A stretch of 64,000 nucleotides of DNA from Coniferiporia sulphurascens (Eukaryota > Basidiomycota > Agaricomycetes > Hymenochaetales > Hymenochaetaceae): NCBI GenBank assembly GCA_002794785.1, contig NBBA01000017.1:682001-746000 (forward strand). Reading direction: 5' to 3'. The notes under the pieces were generated by a model. The model made no database searches. It saw only the letters and a program-made list of their open reading frames with translations, and was not told where the DNA came from. Shown one piece after another: positions 63,344 to 64,000 of the stretch (position 1 is its first letter; the number at the start of each line of letters is the position of its first letter). Made by a program: the position numbers and the translations under genes.

Positions 63344-64000
63344 TCTAGTGGAATGCCACCTGCTCCCTAGCTGCGGTCCATTCCCTCATTCTGATCCTAA
63401 CCACTGACCCATCCCCACCCACCATCATCTTAATCCAGGAGCCACCCTAGTACCAAATCGGTCTCCAACCCTCCCTCACCGACCCCACTGGCACGCCGGT
63501 CCTCAATGTCCCCTCCCTCCCAGGATACACGGCCATCCTCCCCCCATCCACACGGCTGAGGGTAGTCACGTATGTATCTCGTGCCATCCCTGCAACCGCT
63601 TGGTCAGTACTCAGGGCCGCCTCTTTCGGCACCGATGTCCTCACCATTGAAATCCATTCCCACTCGATGATCTGCCTCTGCAACTACTACAGTATGCATG
63701 CACCGGACCACACCACTGCCACCCCCCTATACCCCAGTGAGTCATTTCTTTTTACAATCCCACCGGCCTTGGCCTCCACTCTGCTAGTGGTGGGCGACTT
63801 CAATCATCACCACCATTCGTGGTCCAAACTCCTTGCCTCACGGCAGGAGGACTTGAGGGCACAACCCCTTGATGACTTCTTCCAGGAGCACAGCCTTGCC
63901 CCAGCTCACCTCCCGGACTCTGACTCATGGCCTGTTGACAATCGTTGGCGGTGCCCAATTGACATGATCTGGTCCCCCCCCACGATAAACCCTGACATAA
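63322..64000 (+). pseudogene. L-S ORF2 N-terminus (endonuclease), partial
   Basis: Reads MNRDISIL, TAG at 63346-63348 (Gln in sisters), WNATCSLAAVHSLILILTTDPSPPTIILIQEPP, TAG at 63448-63450 (Trp in sisters), YQIGLQPSLTDPTGTPVLNVPSLPGY, VTYVSRAIPATAWSVLRAASFGTDVLTIEIHSHSMICLCNYYSMHAPD, VVGDFNHHHHSWSKL and IDMIWSPPTINPD. The QEP and GDFN active-site motifs are present. The two TAGs are unlike the TGA-only pattern of most copies. Cut by the window end. Confidence 0.9.

Larger units (their letters stand above)
61230..64000 (+). mobile_element. L-S: second-subfamily LINE with complete 5' end, runs off the window
   Basis: Starts ACATCCTTCTTGACCAG then TAACCACCACCATCG, the standard 5' terminus. The 5' UTR is about 60 nt, then ORF1 at 61291 and ORF2 from 63322. 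Its ORF1 is of the L-KL type. It inserted into the L-R RNase H in the same orientation. The 3' two thirds lie outside the window. Confidence 0.92.

Overview
The window looks like fungal heterochromatin made almost wholly of transposable elements. I could not recognise a single host gene, rRNA or tRNA in 64 kb. The dominant unit is a Tad-like non-LTR retrotransposon (LINE) of about 6.4 kb. It has a short 5' UTR, then ORF1 (about 687 aa, Pro/Ala/Gln-rich with C-terminal CCHC knuckles), then ORF2 (exactly 3999 nt in three separate copies: APE-type endonuclease, reverse transcriptase, RNase H, and a Cys/His C-terminal region), and a 3' UTR with a GC hairpin and an A/TAA-rich tail. This architecture, with RNase H behind the reverse transcriptase, points to a filamentous fungus, probably Dikarya; the species is not determined.

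I name the copies for reference. Left block (1-28883): L-D (+, 1-281 and 16208-16858) is split by L-B (-, 282-16207). L-B is split by a 1.35-kb LTR (1501-2846), L-T (+, 3704-5054), L-A (-, 5714-15282) and a 0.56-kb LTR (15519-16077). L-A is split by a short element (6321-6576), L-C (-, 10837-13288) and a second 0.56-kb LTR (13773-14332). Next come L-E (+, 16859-25975) split by full-length L-F (-, 17015-23454), then L-H (-, 25976-28261) and an X segment (28262-28883). Middle block (28884-46020): L-I (-) is split by full-length L-KL (+, 31904-45460), which is itself split by full-length L-J (-, 31918-38368) and L-M (+, 38839-39512). Right block: fragments L-N (-) and L-O (+), near-full-length L-P (-, 48491-55538, carrying a short element and a third 0.56-kb LTR), L-Q (+, 55539-57383, X plus LINE tail), L-R (+, 57384-61229) and L-S (+, 61230 to the end). 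Most junctions show target-site duplications: 11-15 bp for LINEs, 5 bp for LTRs, and 5-6 bp for the short element.

No copy has an intact ORF2, but the damage is patterned. L-F, L-P and L-KL keep the reading frame over the full 3999 nt and are broken only by TGA codons, nearly all at positions where sister copies have arginine CGN. This is a CpG-deamination signature. L-J keeps an uninterrupted ORF1.

The points most worth following are these. First, a roughly 1.26-kb non-LINE segment (X) begins with a LINE-like 5' terminus and is fused to LINE 3' ends, forming an apparent non-autonomous composite element. Second, a near-perfect RNA hairpin is built around the ATGA overlap that joins ORF1 to ORF2 in every subfamily. 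Third, a 256-258-bp element is inserted twice. Fourth, a large LTR carries a 163-codon ORF.
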